Source: Ilyonectria destructans | Taxonomy: Eukaryota > Ascomycota > Sordariomycetes > Hypocreales > Nectriaceae | Assembly (NCBI GenBank): GCA_020740775.1 | Contig: JAHEWK010000014.1 | Span: 806,001-870,000 of the forward strand | DNA: 64,000 bases | Direction: 5' to 3' | Shown here: positions 44,701 to 56,200 of the stretch, one piece after another | Layout of the letters: each line of letters begins with the position of its first letter | Position numbering within the stretch: position 1 is the first letter of the stretch | Notes under the pieces: model-generated | What the model saw: the letters and a program-made list of their open reading frames with translations, nothing else | Databases searched by the model: none | Told to the model about the DNA's origin: nothing | Position numbers and translations under genes: made by a program

Positions 44701-46752
44701 TTGCCATGTCTCCATTACCAAGTCTCTTATCCCGGGTCTGGATTTGTCTGGCCTCCAATCTGCAGTCTCGATCATGTAAATACCTGACAAAGAAACGGCG
44801 ATCATCCACCGGACACCATGCACCACCACCAGAAACCCACCCAACCACACCCGCAAGCACCATGTGCTGCCCACCCCGGCCGGCTCCCCCCAACTCGCCA
44901 GTTGCTCATTAACGTGGTAAATATGTGACACAGGACACAGATAGATGGTATGCTGCCCTGTAAGTGATTCCATGCTGTACTCTGTACCTTGACCCCAGAC
45001 AACGCATCGCACTGTCCTGTTGCCTCAACTGGCAGGGGTTAATAACCTCGGATTAGCAACCACCGCGACGTCACAGCTCGGCTCGATGACCACGCCTGAC
45101 CCCAAACCTGTCACCTCGGGAATCCGACCCGCTCCCGAACCGGCTTCTTGCTCATGCGATGCGGTGAGGCGGGGAAAGAGACGAGAGGAGGAAGACAGCC
45201 ATCATGATGCTATCACGTGTCATGGCAACTGACCTGTCCGCCTCACCTTTTCGCCACGCCATTCCACTTCACGCCACCCCGGCCCGCGGACGGCGCCGCT
45301 CCCCTTCTGCAGCTTGCAAACTGACCGCACCTGCGCTGCTGCACTGCACTGCAGGTCTTTGGCTGCATCGGTGCATCGGTGCAGCGCTCTAGACGCCCTG
45401 GCTGCTGCGAGTGTGAGTGTGTGTGTAACTTTTCGGGCACGAGTGCAATCACCACCAGCGGCGCTTCAAAGGGCAACACATCGGCTATCGCGGCACCGAG
45501 TCTGCCACTCCTTGGGGGCAGAACAGTCGCCGGCACTGAGCCAGGATCTAAGTGTCTGTAGCCTGTAGATACCTCCAAGAATCTGTCCACCATTATCGCC
45601 TATCCAGATTCACGAGATAGATAGATAGAGGCTACCCCGGAGTTGATTGGATTACCCCATCACGTTACGGGAGAGCGTGAAGTCCACCGTCCCTTGTGCA
45701 ATCTCAGACGCCGGTGGAGAAGGGATGCCGCCCCATCGCCAACCCCTTTTGCACGCCATCTGCTTGGATTTCGAGACAGGCCATCTGGAGCCTGCGCATC
45801 ATCCCAGTTGCGTTTCGGGATCGCACTACACGACAGCGCATTTCCGCACTTGCTTAGCCGAACACTTTGTCCCACGCTGACAACCCGCTGAATTGAGGGC
45901 CCAGCCTTGGCGATGGAGGCAGGCTTTAGATGGGGAGGGGATGGGCGCCCACACTGGCCAGCGGCTGTGGTATCCACAGCGGTATCCGCAGTTGGGGATC
46001 CGTCACGACTGCGGGGCATGCAGCAACCCAGCGCGCATCGGTGCAAGGGTCCGAGCGGAAGCTCCAGTGGGAAGCTCCAGTGGGAAGCTCCAGTGGGCTC
46101 GGCTCCCTCATGCAATTCCCCGCCATCGCCCATCGAACCTTCCCGTCCATGCAGCCTGGCGATGCGGCAACATTGGCAGGGGCGTCCATTCTTGTCGCTC
46201 TTACCATTGAACGCCGCGCAGTCATTGCGGTACTTGCTAAGGTGCTTCCTTCCATCTTTGGCTCCTGCCAAGCGCTTGACATCTGTCACTTGTGTGGAAC
46301 ATTGTGACCTTGGCTAGGTAGGTATGCCAGTCCCAGCTACAACTGCTTCTCAGCTTCACCTTCCCCTCGTTGTCAATGGATCATATTAGGCCATGGCCTC
46401 CGGTACTCATCAAGGCACAAGCACAAACACAAGCACATTTGCAATCACAGTTGGAGACCTCTTAAGTGAAACAAAGCAATGTGTTGATTATTCTCATTTG
46501 CACCTTTCCCCTTCCCTCGTGTTTTTGTTCCGTATGAAAAGATCAAAGCCAATTGTATCTGTGTGAACCTTGTGCGCCACAGGCTTCATCTCGTCTTCAA
46601 ATGCTTCTATCCACCACAAAACCTCTGAAAACCAAAGTCTCAATTCCTAAACCCCGTGTGCAAAATTCAATACCACAAAACCATGTCCGTTGTTGTTTCA
46701 AGTTATCGCATGTCCTGTCACATGCCGACCCGGACTGCGTTGTTGGTCAGAG
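41713..46752. other. Long intergenic region: leader/promoter of the DUF4050 gene and 3' flank of the Gln-rich gene
   Basis: From 41,713 to about 43,300 the minus strand is C/T-rich with CTCTCC and Pro/Ser/Thr-coding noise and without ATG in the gene's frame; I read it as a long leader. From 43,300 to 45,900 is mixed promoter-like sequence with short simple repeats (TAGA repeats near 45,618). A 13-bp tandem repeat is at 46,057-46,095. From 46,300 to 46,752 is AT-richer, probably the 3' UTR of the Gln-rich gene. No convincing gene was found. Confidence 0.5.
46057..46095. repeat. Three perfect 13-bp tandem copies
   Basis: GGAAGCTCCAGTG is repeated at 46,057, 46,070 and 46,083 with no mismatch. 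It lies in non-coding sequence downstream of the Gln-rich gene. Confidence 0.85.
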
Positions 46753-49700
46753 TCATGCATCTCTCGCGTATGAATCCTCCATCTCCAACTCAAGTAGACG
46801 GAAATAGTCGGCCTCGTGGGCAGGCACTTGGTTGGCTCCAGGCTGGTTGCTCTGAGCACCTTGGCCGTCATCCGTTTCCCGCATCGCAGGTGTGGGTAGC
46901 ATCTGAGGCTCAACATCGGCCTGCTGCTCCTCAGCACGCTCCTTCTTCTTGCGAGCTCGCTTCTCGGCTTTGCGAATCATTTCATTCCACTCGGGCCTGT
47001 CAGTGGCATTGATGTTGAAGTTTCTGCGGCTCATCGCGTCGTACTCCTTCTTGGCATTGGCACGGCAGTTCTCATCGAACAGGAGGTGGCTCTGGTCACT
47101 GAAGTCCCCAACAGCCACGATTGCTTGAATGGCGGTGTAAGGGCAATTGTGTTGAGGGCTGATGAAGGCATAGATGGTGCTCAAGGGCAGACTGTTGTCG
47201 AGACGGGTGAGTTCGTTAATGCGGTCCTGGTTAGGATCTTGCTTCTGCTGAGCATGGTCGGCCTCATCAGGTTCCTCTCCAAAGAGAGACGCCATGTCAT
47301 CATTGTCCTGAGAAGTAGGAGTCTGGGGAATGTTGGGATCGTCCTGCTCGATCTGCTGCTGAGACGGAGAAGCAGTCAGGTCAACGGTGTTCGTGGCAGG
47401 CTAGGCCTCGACATCGGTGACATCCTGGGGCGAGGTCGATGGGGTTCCATTCTGAAGTCCCATTTGAGGGAGAGTGGCAGCGGAAGCCGACCGACCAACA
47501 ATCGCCTGGGCCATGGGGGTGGTCTCGTCCAAGTCAAGCTGAGGGATGGGGAAAGCCAAGCCATTGTTGGAATAGAAGATGTTTCCAGTGTTGGCCGCCA
47601 TGACAGATTGATGGTCCATGTTGGAAACTTGGGTCTGCGGGAGGAGGCCCGACTCTGGGGGAGTCAACATCTGGCTCATGTCATTGTCAACCTGTGCGGA
47701 AGGCTGAGGAAGAGTGGTTCGCTTGGCAGGACGAGTGTCAGCCTCGTCGGAGATGGTCTTGCGCTTGGGTGCAGAAGGCACCGAGTTCTGGGCCATGTTG
47801 TTGATGTTGTCAAACGCGTCGTTGATGTTGTTGTGATGAGTCGCAGCCTTGGACTTGGGCTGGACGTTTTCCTTTGTGGTCTTGGGGGCATTCTTGAGGG
47901 CGGTGGCAGTGGCAGCTGCGGACACCTGGCCGTCGCCAACAGACTTCTTGGTCTTTCTGGCCTTCTTGGGAGCTGGGGCTGGTGTCGTCTCATCATCGTC
48001 AGCAGCACGCTTACCCTTGGTATCGGTGGTCTTGGGAAGAGTGCCATCTTCACCAAAAGTGTTCTTCTTGTTGGATTTAGCAGTCTCGAACAGGGGAGCT
48101 TGCTCCTTGGTCAGAGAGGCGATGATGGAGCGCGCGATGGTGGTGGGCTCCCTCTCGGGATCAAAGTTGGCGTGAAGCTGAAGGGTGGTGCCAACCTTTG
48201 ATGCGAAGTCGTCGGTAGTCATGCCAGCAGGAAGCTGCATCTTGCAGTCGAAGAGGGATCCATGCTCCTCAAGGTCACCAAGCATGGAAGTGAGGATCGC
48301 GCCTTGGGCCATGTTGAAACCTTTGAGAAAGGCTCGGCGGAGACCTTCCTCCCAGACCTGATTGACAGTCTCCGGCTTCTAGCCGTCGATGGTCGCAGGG
48401 GACTTGCGGGGTGTGGTGTTGTTCTTCTGGTCAGCATCGGCCTCGGTGAATTCAGACGACTTGCCATCCGAAGTGTTGTTGGTAAGTATCGGAGCAGAGA
48501 CGCTGAGAGCCAAGTCTTCCTGCTCCTGGTCATCAACGTTCACCTGAGTGTTGTTCGCGAAGGAGGAGCCAGATCGACCGGCCTGGATGAAGGTGTCAGC
48601 TTGCTCAACTTGGGGAGGTTGCTGAGGTGGCTGTGGCTGAACACTTTGAGCCCGAGTCTTGGGGACAACCAGATGAGCGAGCTCAGGCTGCTGGGATCGC
48701 CGGATAGTCTCAGGAGTGACAACAGGTTGGAATGTGATAGTGCTGGCAGTGGGCTGAGGAGTGCGACCAGGCATCTGAGCTTGCTGAACATGCTGAGGAC
48801 CTGAGACAGGCTGGTAAGCGCGAGGAAGCTGGGGAGTGCGAGTTTGCTGGTGAGCTGGAGCAGCACGGTGAGTCTGCTGCTGGACAGCCTGAGCAGGAGC
48901 ATGCATCTGAGCTTGCTGAGGAACCTGGCGCTGAGTTTGGCGAGGGGTCTGGGCAGCAGCTTGAAGAGCAGTCTGTGGGGTGGCTGCAATCTGTGCTCCC
49001 TGGCCAGCTTGTTGAGTCTCAGCCCCGACGCCGTTGGTAGGATCTATGGAGAGTATTAGCTTTGGAAGCGAGCAACGAAGGGTATTGAAGGAAGCCTTGC
49101 CATCTCCAGGGCTATCATCATCTTGCCAGACGCCCACATATTGGAAGTCAGAGGACCCGGATCTGTATGGCTTGACATTATTGATAACGGTGAAGCCAGA
49201 GGTAGTAGGCACTGTGGTGGAGGACACAGTGTTGGGGGACGCAGTGTTGGAGGGCGCAGTGGCCGAAAACGCAGTGCCGGAGGATACAGTGGCCGAAGAG
49301 GCATTGGCCGAAGACGCAGTGTTGGAGGACGCAGTGGCCGAAGAGGCGTTGGCCGAAGACGTATTGCTGCGACGACGGCAAACTTTCAGAGGCTTCTGGA
49401 CGGCCGGGGTTTGGAGGGGCGCTGTCTGGTTAGGAGGACGACGGGATGGCATCTGAGTACCGGTGAGGTTGTTAGGGGCCACACTAGCAGAGAACTGGTT
49501 GTGGGTGTAGCCATTGGTAGGGAGAGGCATGTTCATGCCCATGCTCAGATGGGGAGAGGCATACTGCTGCATAGCCTGATATTGCTGCACAGCTTGATAC
49601 TGCTGCATGGCTTGATGCTGCTGCATAGCCTGATGATGCTGCATAGCCTGATGGTGTTGCAGAGTCTGATACTGCTGCAGAGAAGGGTACTGCTGCGCCT

Positions 49701-51292
49701 GATGGCCACGGCCATGACGGTGAACACCCAGCTGGGCAGCTTGGTTTCGGGCCGTCTGCTGGTTTCGAATGGGAGCAGTGACAGGGGGCTGAGCAGGAGA
49801 AGCAGTGTTCTGCTGGATCTGCTGGTGATGAGTCTGTGTACGAGTAGAAGGAACGGGAGTAGTGTTCACCTGCTGGACCTGGCGAGAAAACTGAGGCTGC
49901 TGGACCTGACGAGTAGCCTGGACTGGCTGAACCTGATGAGAAGGCTGGACTTGCTGAGCCTGACGAGGAGTCGGGACAGGAGCAGTAGAGGTCATATTCG
50001 CCTGCTGCTGAACTTGCTGGACCTGGCGAGGAGCCTGGACAGGAGAAACAGTGGCCGAATTGTTCACCTGCTGTTGGACCTGGCGAGGAGCCTGGAACTG
50101 CTGAACCTGACGAGTAGCCTGAACTTGCTGGACCTGAGTAGGAGCCTGAACAGGAGAAACAGTGGCAGTCACATTCACCTGCTGCTGAACCTGCTGGGCC
50201 TGAACAGGAGCCTGAACAGGAGACGCAGTGGTAGTCGTGTTCACCTGCTGTTGGACCTGCTGAGGAACCTGGACCTGCTGAGGAGCCTGGACCTGCTGAG
50301 GAGCCTGGACCTGCTGGAACTGGTCACCAGGCTGGTACAGCTGGTTCTGAGCTGAAACTGAAGCCAAGGCCGGAGTAGCAACTTGAACGGCAGCGGGCGA
50401 CTCCATGGCCATGGTGGCAGCCTGAAGCTGTTGAAGCTGCTCCTCAATGAACTGAGATTCAATGTTCTAGGAAATTGTCAGTTTCTCGTCAGATTGCGAA
50501 GTCGCAATTTGGGAAATACTCACTTGAACAGGGGCAATCTGCTGCTGCTGGTTGTCCAAGACCTGATCGTTGGAGGAGTGATCAGAAGTGTCCTTGGAAT
50601 TGTCAGTTTCTCGATATATTGTGAAGCCACAAATTGGGAAGTACTCACTTCAACGGGAGCAATCTCCTGCTGCTGGTTGTCAACAATCTGACGGTTGGGG
50701 GAGTGATCAGGAGTGCCCTTGACATTTGTCAGTTTCTCGTCAGATTCTGGAAATGACAATGGGGAAATACTCACTGCGACAGAAGCCTCATTCAGCTGCT
50801 CGCCGGCGAACCCGTCGTTAAAAAATAGGGCAGCATCCAGCTGGAACTCATTGTCCAAGTTCTCGATAGATTCCAGCTGGTTCTCAGCGTCGGGGATCTG
50901 AGGGCCAAAGAAGTTGGCGGGGTCCAACATGTCATCATTGTCGAAGGGGTTCGGTGTAGCAGCCTGCTCCTCTCGGGTATGAGCAGGAGGAGAGTCAAAT
51001 CGGAAACCATTGACATTCTGCTGCTGCTCAAAGCGGTTCTGTGGGACACGGTCAGCTCGGCTCAATTCACCTCGCGGCGATGACGGCAAGTCAGGGCATT
51101 GCACAGATCACTTACCTCGATCATCTGCTCGTTCATCCGTCCGTTCAGAAAGTCGCCGAAGCTGCTGTCATTGCCCAACATGTCTCCGAACTGGAAGTCG
51201 TTGTTGGCAACAGAGGCGTAGGTGTTTCCCTGGCCAGCGTTCATATCAATGTAGTCCTCGCCTTCGGCGAAGCCGAACTTGATATTCTGCAT
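46753..51292 (-). CDS. Very large Gln-rich protein, reading frame interrupted by two TAG codons
   Basis: Exons are 51292-51116, 51038-50775, 50717-50649, 50592-50524 and a long exon from 50466. The long exon is a single open frame down to a TGA at 46,753-46,755 except for TAG at 48,379-48,381 and TAG at 47,401-47,403. To the first TAG the protein has 888 residues; read through both it would have about 1,430 codons. The N-terminus is acidic (MQNIKFGFAEGEDYIDMNAG). The middle is Gln/Pro/Val-rich repeats (QAPQQVQ; HQAMQQ; NASSATASSNTASS). After the first TAG comes an ordered-looking stretch (KPETVNQVWEEGLRRAFLKG, LFDCKMQLPAGMTTDDFASK) and a basic segment (KKARKTKKS). The C-terminal piece has YAFISPQHNCPYTAIQAIVA and a Lys/Arg-rich helix. 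Exons 3 and 4 and introns 2-4 are tandem copies. No domain is recognised; the composition suggests a nuclear or condensate-forming regulator. Confidence 0.6.
47401..47403 (-). other. In-frame TAG, second interruption
   Basis: The minus-strand reading ...GATGTCGAGGCC-TAG-CCTGCCACG stays in one frame on both sides (DVTDVEA, stop, PATNTVDLTASP). No upstream donor resembling GTRAGT lies within about 240 bp to make it an intron end. Confidence 0.85.
48379..48381 (-). other. In-frame TAG, first interruption
   Basis: The minus-strand reading ...ACCATCGACGGC-TAG-AAGCCGGAG stays in one frame (SPATIDG, stop, KPETVNQVWEEG). The only intron option would use a poor GTCGTC donor 79 nt upstream. Confidence 0.85.
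49560..49690 (-). repeat. 18-bp-period coding minisatellite
   Basis: Repeated units related to CAG-GCT-ATG-CAG-CAG-TAT/CAT encode QAMQQY / QAMQHH runs in the Gln-rich protein. Seven to eight imperfect copies are visible. Related 18-bp-type repeats coding QAPQQVQ-like units lie at about 50,090-50,330. Confidence 0.75.
50467..50774 (-). repeat. Tandem exon-intron duplication
   Basis: Introns 50,774-50,718 (57 nt), 50,648-50,593 (56 nt) and 50,523-50,467 (57 nt) all begin GTGAGTAYTTCCC and share CGAGAAACTGACAA near the 3' end. The exons between them (50,717-50,649 and 50,592-50,524) are both 69 nt and encode related peptides: GTPDHSPNRQIVDNQQQEIA and DTSDHSSNDQVLDNQQQQIA, each followed by PV plus E or Q. 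All exons are phase 0. Confidence 0.9.
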
Positions 51293-52757
51293 TGTGAGAT
51301 GAACAATGTCGGAGAGGGGAAGTGGTTCAAGTTGAAACGGTGAGGTGGTGAGTCTGATTTTTAACCAGAAGACGATGTCGGTATAATATAAGAGAAGAAG
51401 AGATCAAGAAGATGAAGCTTTCTGTGAAACAGAGGGGATTGGAGAAATGAAGTCTGAAAGACAAGAAGGTGGTGGTTCTGCACCCGAAAAGGCCCGCTTC
51501 AAAGATGCTTCAAGGACACAACCGAAGTCGTAAGTCTTGATTGCAGCGATGGTGCAGTGTCTCGCGGGGAGAGTGTAAGAGGGTATGAAGAGATGTGGTA
51601 TAGACGAGAGTAGACGTATTCTTGGAATTGGAATGAAGACGTCGACACACGAAGAATTGGTGACAAGTGTGGAGGAACGAAGAGAGTCGAGAGGGGAATT
51701 CCAAAGTGAGAACGAAATATGACGTCCTAAAAAATATGTCGCCGTGTTCGGCCAACGGGGCTGGGAAATGTGAGATCGAGGTGAGAAGTGAGGTGAAAGT
51801 GAAGTTGAGGGGCATGGCGCAGCCCACTTTGCACCCAAAGGGCGCCAGTGTCAAACGTGCTCATGGTAATCGTTTGAAATTTGCTCTAACAGTGTTTTTT
51901 TTTCTAGACTCGGTTCAATAGAGGGTCCTTGGGGGCCTCTTGGGTGTTTGTGAGGAACGGTATCGTGGTGAGATGATGATGTTGAGGGAAAATTAGGGAG
52001 AAGGCGGCTGAAGCACAACAGCTGGAGGCAAATACAGCGGCATTGATTCATCCAACAATGACACCAACGGCTTCTATTTACAAAAAGAAAACTCGTATCA
52101 TCATATTTATATCCTCCTCTTCGTGCAAATTCGTGAGTTGTCTGACGGTTCTACTCCTTCGCTCGAAAATGATGCAGCGCTCTCGTCCTCACCACACCCT
52201 ACCAACCACAACTGCACTGGTTTCTACAAAACAGCGGCCTGCAGCTGCACCAGGGCAGCCCCAGTGATTTAGGTGACAACGGTCCCAATAGTCACAACGG
52301 GGTTGGCCAACAGCGGCGTTGTCGGCCACTATCTCCACTATGGAACGATTCCGTTGGGTTTGTTGCAATCATGCAGCAGCGGGCTGCCCAACACCATCAA
52401 CCAGGAAGGCTACCTTGTCCCCCAGACATGTAGCAAACCACGGCATTTACCTGCGACTACTAATGATTATCATCTCCGGGTGGCCATTTTTGTCGAGGTG
52501 TGTTGCATTGAATATGAAATTCATTTAATCTTTTGGAATTTTCCGAAGCCGATATGCGTCTGTCTACCCGGTACCAAAGCGTGCCGTACGAAATTGAGAT
52601 AAATAAACTAAGAATACACTTCAACTCCCATCCTGCCATCTCCCAGCGACCTAGTAAATATGTTGCATTGTGGAAGTGCTGCAAGGCTCGTGGACCTGGC
52701 GATTTCACTTGTCCGTCTCGGCCTGTCAACACGTTCTGCCTATAGCAAGGTCCACTC
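51293..52757. other. Promoter/leader of the Gln-rich gene and 3' flank of IES2
   Basis: The minus strand of 51,293-51,900 is T/C-rich, consistent with a leader. From 51,900 to 52,757 lies the 3' flank of the IES2-like gene. No additional gene was found. Confidence 0.55.
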
Positions 52758-54050
52758 TCAAGCAACCTCCTCCACCATCTTGCCCGACGGTAGCCCACGA
52801 GGGCCGCCAAAGACGACTCCTGCAGGACCTTGCGCAATCTCACCGGGCACCGCCACCCGAACGCCGTTCTTGTTGCTGACCCACCGCACGAAAACAGCAT
52901 CGGGCTTCGGAAAGCCGTCGACGAATTCGCCGGCAGCAGCTGCGGCCTTGCGGTTGACTTTAGGTGCCTGCTTCTTGAGTAGCTTGTTGATGGTTTCCAT
53001 CTGTGACAGCGAGTTAGCTATTTGCAACCTATATTCCCAACGAGGTTGGTGTTTGTGGGGGGCATCCGTACCTTGACTTCTTCTGTTCGCTTCTCACTAA
53101 GATTGCGGCGTCGGCGTGCCATTTCTTGTCGCCGCATAGATAGCTCTTCAGCGGTAAAGACCTTCTTCGCTTGGACCTCTGTGATAAAGTTTAATGTCTG
53201 ATTTGGTACAAAGACTGGGGAATGGATGTGACATACCATCAGACAGCTTCATGTACTGCTGGGGCTCCTCCTCGAAACGCGCTCGCTGGCGCTTGGTCAG
53301 CTTGGTCATATCCACCTCGTCGTCCTGGCTGCCTTCTTCATCGCTGTCGGCCTCTTCCTCCTCCTCATCGTCGACTTCTTCACCAGCAACTTCGATTTCT
53401 TCGCCCTCAGCGTCTTCGTCATCGACCATGGTCTCATCCATGCCCATGGTGTGATCACCGATGTCGCTATCGGCAGGATCACTGAGGTCATCATCATCGT
53501 CGTCGTCGTCGTCTTCGTCATCAGGCACCACCTTAAGTGCAGATGCTCTGGGTGCCGGCTTGGACCTGGAAGGCTTGGAGACTTTGATAGTGGGAGGCGG
53601 TGGAGCCATGTCCATCTCGATATCGCCCTCAGCGTCTTCTTCACCCTCGGCGTCCATGTCAATCTCGTCTTCGCCTTCGGCATCTTCGTCCATATCATCA
53701 TCATCGTCCTCCTCTACCTCAATCTCATCCTCCTCTTCTTCCTCGTCATCCTCTTCGGGGCTCGAGTCGACAACATAGCTCTTCCTAGCTCCACGGTTTC
53801 GCTTGCCCTCAACAATCTCGCCACCCTCAAAGGCGCGCCCGCTACGAGTCGACTGGCGCAGATTGTTGTTGGAAACTTTGACAGTCATGTTTCGGTGGGT
53901 GTCGCGGGAGGCGCCCGAGGCGCGACCCGAGGTACGTCTGGAAGACATGGTGCTTCGTTCGCCTCTTTCTGGGGAGTCAGCCAATCTGGCGTGAATGGAA
54001 ATGACCTCATTGGCCTTTGCAGCGGCGGAGCGGCGCGGTCGCGAAGCCAT
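52758..54050 (-). CDS. IES2: IES2-like INO80 chromatin-remodelling subunit (PAPA-1 domain)
   Basis: Three exons, 54050-53237, 53178-53072 and 53000-52758, giving 387 residues. The first ~250 residues are basic and then strongly acidic (Asp/Glu runs, VDSSPEEDDEEEEEDEIEV, DDEDDDDDDDDDLSDPAD). The conserved PAPA-1 region follows: DMTKLTKRQRARFEEEPQQY, MKLSDEVQAKKVFTAEELSM, RRQEMARRRRNLSEKRTEEV, METINKLLKKQAPKVNRKAA. The C-terminus has the VFVRWVSNKNGVRVAVPGEI beta segment. Ies2/INO80B activates the INO80 nucleosome remodeller in the nucleus. Both intron junctions fall in the conserved core and close in phase. The start at 54,050 gives MASRPRRSAAAKANEVISIH. The gene is divergent from the peroxin gene. 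Confidence 0.88.
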
Positions 54051-56200
54051 AGTAAGTCTCCGCACTGGCGGGGCTTGGCAGCTCTATTTGGGGAAGGGGG
54101 AATAGGATGGTGCGAGAATTCCAGAGGAAGCGATAACGGGAATTTGGGCTGGTGGCGAGCTCTTTGAGATGGTTCCGAGAGAGTGAACGGGTAGCTGGGG
54201 CCGGGGCGGGGGAATATTAAACGGTTGAGTGGGAAGGAGGAATGGCGGAAGAGGAGCTTGGGGAGAGGTTGAAATAAGCTTGGCCGGTGGAAGACTCAGT
54301 AGCTAACTTCGCTGTACGCCAAAGGAGGCAGAAAGAAAGTGAAGTAACGGGTAAAGGGCCAAGGTGAAGTGTAGAGGGCATAGGCAAAGGCAGAAATTGG
54401 TATGGTGCAGTGCCAGATCTGATGTCAATGGGAATTCACGGATTGGCAAGCAGACGTCACCAGAAGACCCAAGGCCAAGATGCAAGATGCAAGATGCAAG
54501 ATGCAAGATGCAAGACGCGAGGCTGGTGAGACGTCCCGGAGCCAAACAAGCCACGAGTGAGTCCTCAGGTACAAAGTACAGAGAGATACGCCTCGCGAGG
54601 GGATTCGCGCAGTCAGACGGGCTTGGTGCCACGACAAGGATGCGTCCTCAAGCGGAGGATCCGGCAGAGTTCGTCCGCCGTCTGCTATCAATGCAAGGCA
54701 TACGGGATATCAAGGATCCAACGCCGAGATACCAGGGGACCCGTCTTTGAGCCACTGACCCAGCGATTGTGTACTCGTCGTCAATCGCGCGCGCCCAATC
54801 AACGACAGACGATCCACTCAATCGCCGTTGCTCAGTCGCTCATCCAACACGCCGACTCAGATCCAAGTTGAGTAGAGCCGGGTGCAGCGATGACGACGGC
54901 GGCGGGTGGCAAAGGGAGGAGGGATGCAGAGGGAAGTGAAGATCAGCGAGCGAGGCAGAGGCTGAGAGAAAATGATGGGAATGCAGGGCAAATGGATAGG
55001 ACAAGAAAATGCCACAACTCACCTGTCACAATGGCACGGGCAGGCAAAAGGTACACGGCGTCGGTGTTGGCGTTGTTGGCGGGTCAGACGGTTGGTCGTC
55101 GGCTCTCAGTCGCTTGTCACACAGCCCTCGCGCAGCTATGATGACCCGAACAGGTCGATCTTCGGCAAGACTGACTGCAGACCCCTTTACCAATTGCAAG
55201 GTAAGTCCGGCGTCGATGAGAAACACGGGGCTGGCGGTTGGCCTGCGGCGCCGCGCTGGATCCGGATTCTAGCCTCCTACGTGCTGCCGCAGTCCCACGC
55301 TGCCAACTCGGAACAGCGCAAAAGGGACAAGCCTGCGCGCGCGCACACACACAGCTAGACAGGACGAATCGTAACCTGCCGTTTAGTCCCCGCTTCAGCT
55401 GTGTGCTCGGTGAGAGATCGGAGGCTGTGATGCGCGAAGGTGAATGCTGGGTTGATGATCGATCTGGTTGGCTGGCTGACCCCCCCGAAAATGAAATGAC
55501 CACTCTCTGTTTTCGCAAGACGAGGCTGAGAGGGCTGCTGACGGGTGCTTTGCTGTGCGATTGTCACTGGCGTGGGAGTGAAGTAGCCCGTCTGTGGTGA
55601 GAAGCGACTGGGGGGATGGCGGAATGAAGGGATTGGCGTGTTTGGATCCTCACGTAAATGGTGTTTGCTCCCTAGCAATTGAATCTCAATCTAGCTAGTT
55701 ATCCAGAGAGGTTGGCTGGTTGAGGTGGCCGCTCACGGAACGGTGGACGGTGGACGGTGGATCGAGCCATCCCACCGTTACACACCGACTCTGGCTATCA
55801 CGGACCTCAACTCCGGGGTTCTACCGTTTAAAACGGACCGACCTCAAGTGGCGGCGGATTTACCGCTTGAGTCCCTCAACGTTCACAAAGTTGATCTGCC
55901 TCAAATGAATTGTAATATTGGATGAATTATACATTATATGACATTAATTGGTAACATGAATCAAGCATAGGTACTGCACGTACCTGCCGCCGCATGAATC
56001 CCCCAACCTCATCCACCTCACGCGACCGTTTCCCGGTGCCGCCTCCGATTCTACCGAGGCACATGTCATCCCGAACCTTAGCCGCCACGACACCGGACAT
56101 CTCTACGATCCAAACACACCCGTCTCTCTCCCATTCACTTATTAATGTGATTTCCCGAGTCTCGGATCGATTGTGACTGAATCGCAGGCCGTACTTCAAC
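54051..56200. other. Divergent intergenic region IES2 / Pex14-17-like
   Basis: This 2.15-kb region is pyrimidine/purine-skewed near IES2, with a perfect heptanucleotide tandem repeat at 54,481-54,515. GC-rich promoter-like sequence follows. A possible 5'-UTR intron end (CGCAG at about 56,182-56,186) lies just upstream of the peroxin ATG. No gene is recognised. Confidence 0.5.
54481..54515. repeat. Five perfect 7-bp tandem copies (TGCAAGA)
   Basis: TGCAAGA occurs five times in a row, with partial copies at both ends. It is non-coding, in the shared upstream region of two genes. Confidence 0.9.

Noticed and set aside
45660..46289. 209-codon minus frame
   Set aside because: Codon use and composition look random, it contains the 13-bp slippage repeat, and no family resemblance is seen.
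47404..47640. An intron ending at the TAG of 47,401
   Set aside because: No GTRAGT-like donor and no branch-point consensus in the preceding ~240 bp, unlike the four clean introns at the 5' end of this gene.
47086..48201. 371-codon plus-strand frame
   Set aside because: Antisense shadow of the Gln-rich gene; its Leu/Gly/Arg composition mirrors the sense codons, and it has no family features.
49123..50355. 410-codon plus-strand frame, Leu/Arg/Ser repeats
   Set aside because: Antisense of the Gln-rich repeats (CTG/CTC from CAG/GAG); composition is an artefact.
54481..54515. Repeat array as a CRISPR-like feature
   Set aside because: Seven-base units without spacers in a eukaryotic genome; simple tandem repeat.
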